Position numbers and translations under genes: made by a program. Of a DNA stretch of 11,301 nucleotides, positions 10,424-11,301 are shown one piece after another; position 1 is the stretch's first letter; each line of letters starts with the position of its first letter. The notes under the pieces were generated by a model. The model was not told the DNA's origin, did not search any database, and saw only the letters and a program-made list of their open reading frames with translations. Source of the stretch: an uncultured Spirochaetaceae bacterium (lineage in GTDB: Bacteria > Spirochaetota > Spirochaetia > Sphaerochaetales > Sphaerochaetaceae); the NCBI GenBank assembly GCA_946414625.1, contig CAMKPI010000042.1:1-11301 (forward strand), written 5' to 3'.

Positions 10424-11301
10424 CTACACGTTCCCGAAATTTTTCTCACCAACCCCTAAAGCTTCCCGCGCCCCGTCTATCTGAAGCACACGTCTCAGGT
10501 TCTGCTCCGGCGTCAAGTGGTCGTATTCGGGGCGGTTTGAGGTGTGCCCCATAAGCAAGAGCCGCGCCATCTCCGGAAGCCGCCCGATGTATCGGGTGTT
10601 AAACGTGTGCCGAAAACAGTACTGGGTGCGGCCGTCAAGATTCACACCCGCTTTGCGGGACACAGACTTGAAATGTTTGTTTGCAACTTCCGGGTAAATG
10701 AACTGCTCCTTGCTTCTGTAAACATAACGGAAGAAATAAGGATCCGAGCCTTCCAGTGAAAGAACGTATTCCTTCAGTATTTCCTCGGTCTGCGGATTAA
10801 GGAAGCCGCTTTTGAACTTTTGCCCGCTTCTTGTGGTTTTTATTCGCTCCTTAACCTTGTGCGTGTGGAAATCAACAGATGATGTGGTAAAAACCCCGTG
10901 AAGCTCCGGATAATAAGACGAAAGGCGCAGGGCGGCAACTTCGCCAGGTCTCCAGCCCGTGTCCCGCAATATGCAAAAATACAATGCCCAGCGCAAGCCG
11001 CCCCAAAGCTCAGACAGCTGCGCCAAGCCGCACGGAAACAGCAAGGACAGCTCGCCGTCTGTGAATACGCCCCGCCCGCCGCCGTTAGCAGGAAGAGGCT
11101 GAACTTCCCTCGCTTCGTTATGCGACACATACCCTTGCCTCAAGGCTTCCTGCAAAACAATGCGGTAACACATCAGAACCTTGTTCTTAGTGTCATTCGC
11201 AAGCTGCTCACCCCGCCTGCGCTTGCTTTCAAGGTCTATCACTAAGTCTTCAATCATTACATCAGTCAATGAGTTAATCAGATAGTCGCCGTGCGCCGGC
11301 A
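10424..11301 (-). CDS. int: Tyrosine recombinase integrase, N terminus beyond window
   Basis: A site-specific recombinase that would integrate the element. The frame stays open to the right edge, so the 5' end is missing. A TTG at 11269 is not a likely start because upstream in-frame residues (HGDYLINSLTDVMIEDLV) continue a SAM-like core-binding domain. The catalytic domain has TGWRPGEVAAL with the first Arg of the active site, and IKTTRSGQK with the likely hairpin Lys. YCFRHTF follows, carrying the second Arg and with the usual box His replaced by Tyr, as in some phage integrases. LLLMGHTS carries the conserved His and EYDHLTPEQ the nucleophilic Tyr. It converges with higA. The attachment site is not identifiable here. 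Confidence 0.93.
   Translation of the reverse strand, partial: PAHGDYLINSLTDVMIEDLVIDLESKRRRGEQLANDTKNKVLMCYRIVLQEALRQGYVSHNEAREVQPLPANGGGRGVFTDGELSLLFPCGLAQLSELWGGLRWALYFCILRDTGWRPGEVAALRLSSYYPELHGVFTTSSVDFHTHKVKERIKTTRSGQKFKSGFLNPQTEEILKEYVLSLEGSDPYFFRYVYRSKEQFIYPEVANKHFKSVSRKAGVNLDGRTQYCFRHTFNTRYIGRLPEMARLLLMGHTSNRPEYDHLTPEQNLRRVLQIDGAREALGVGEKNFGNV

Overview
The window looks like the early/regulatory part of a temperate phage or phage-derived integrative element in a bacterium. Evidence is a leftward recombination and replication cassette, a divergent repressor switch, a toxin-antitoxin pair and a tyrosine integrase cut by the right edge. Shine-Dalgarno sites are strong (AGGAGG type) and promoters are sigma-70-like (TTGACA/TATAAT). 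DUF1351, YqaJ, RecT and a DUF6291-like protein together are common in phages of Firmicutes and other anaerobes, but the host cannot be fixed from this sequence. The leftward replication genes are GC-rich. The rightward regulatory stretch (about 7840-10420) is much more AT-rich, which suggests a mosaic.

Layout. 63-533 (minus): a small module of two tiny hydrophobic peptides, an intrinsic terminator between them and a ribbon-helix-helix (RHH) protein, with its own promoter. 557-7835 (minus): the early operon, read from right to left: a 55-aa RHH protein, a coiled-coil/HTH protein, a 470-base structured gap, an unknown 120-aa protein, YqaJ exonuclease, DUF1351 protein, RecT annealase, RusA resolvase, DUF6291-like replication protein, DnaC-like ATPase, SSB and an unknown 85-aa protein. 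7836-7949: divergent control region. 7950-8273 (plus): repressor, probably leaderless. 8292-9713 (plus): two more copies of the peptide/terminator/peptide/RHH module. 9732-10355 (plus): HigBA toxin-antitoxin with an operator in its promoter. 10424-11301 (minus): partial integrase.

Function. YqaJ plus RecT would resect and anneal DNA ends, RusA would resolve junctions, and the DUF6291-like protein, DnaC-like loader and SSB would recruit the host replication machinery. The repressor and the 55-aa RHH protein face each other across the switch.

The most novel item is the three-copy module. Each copy is a promoter, a 33-36-aa hydrophobic peptide, an intrinsic terminator just after its stop, a 25-29-aa hydrophobic peptide and a 62-71-aa RHH protein. 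Six of the nine intact genes are too short for ordinary annotation. The fixed order suggests one unit in which the RHH protein is made only by terminator read-through. I do not recognise this as a described system.
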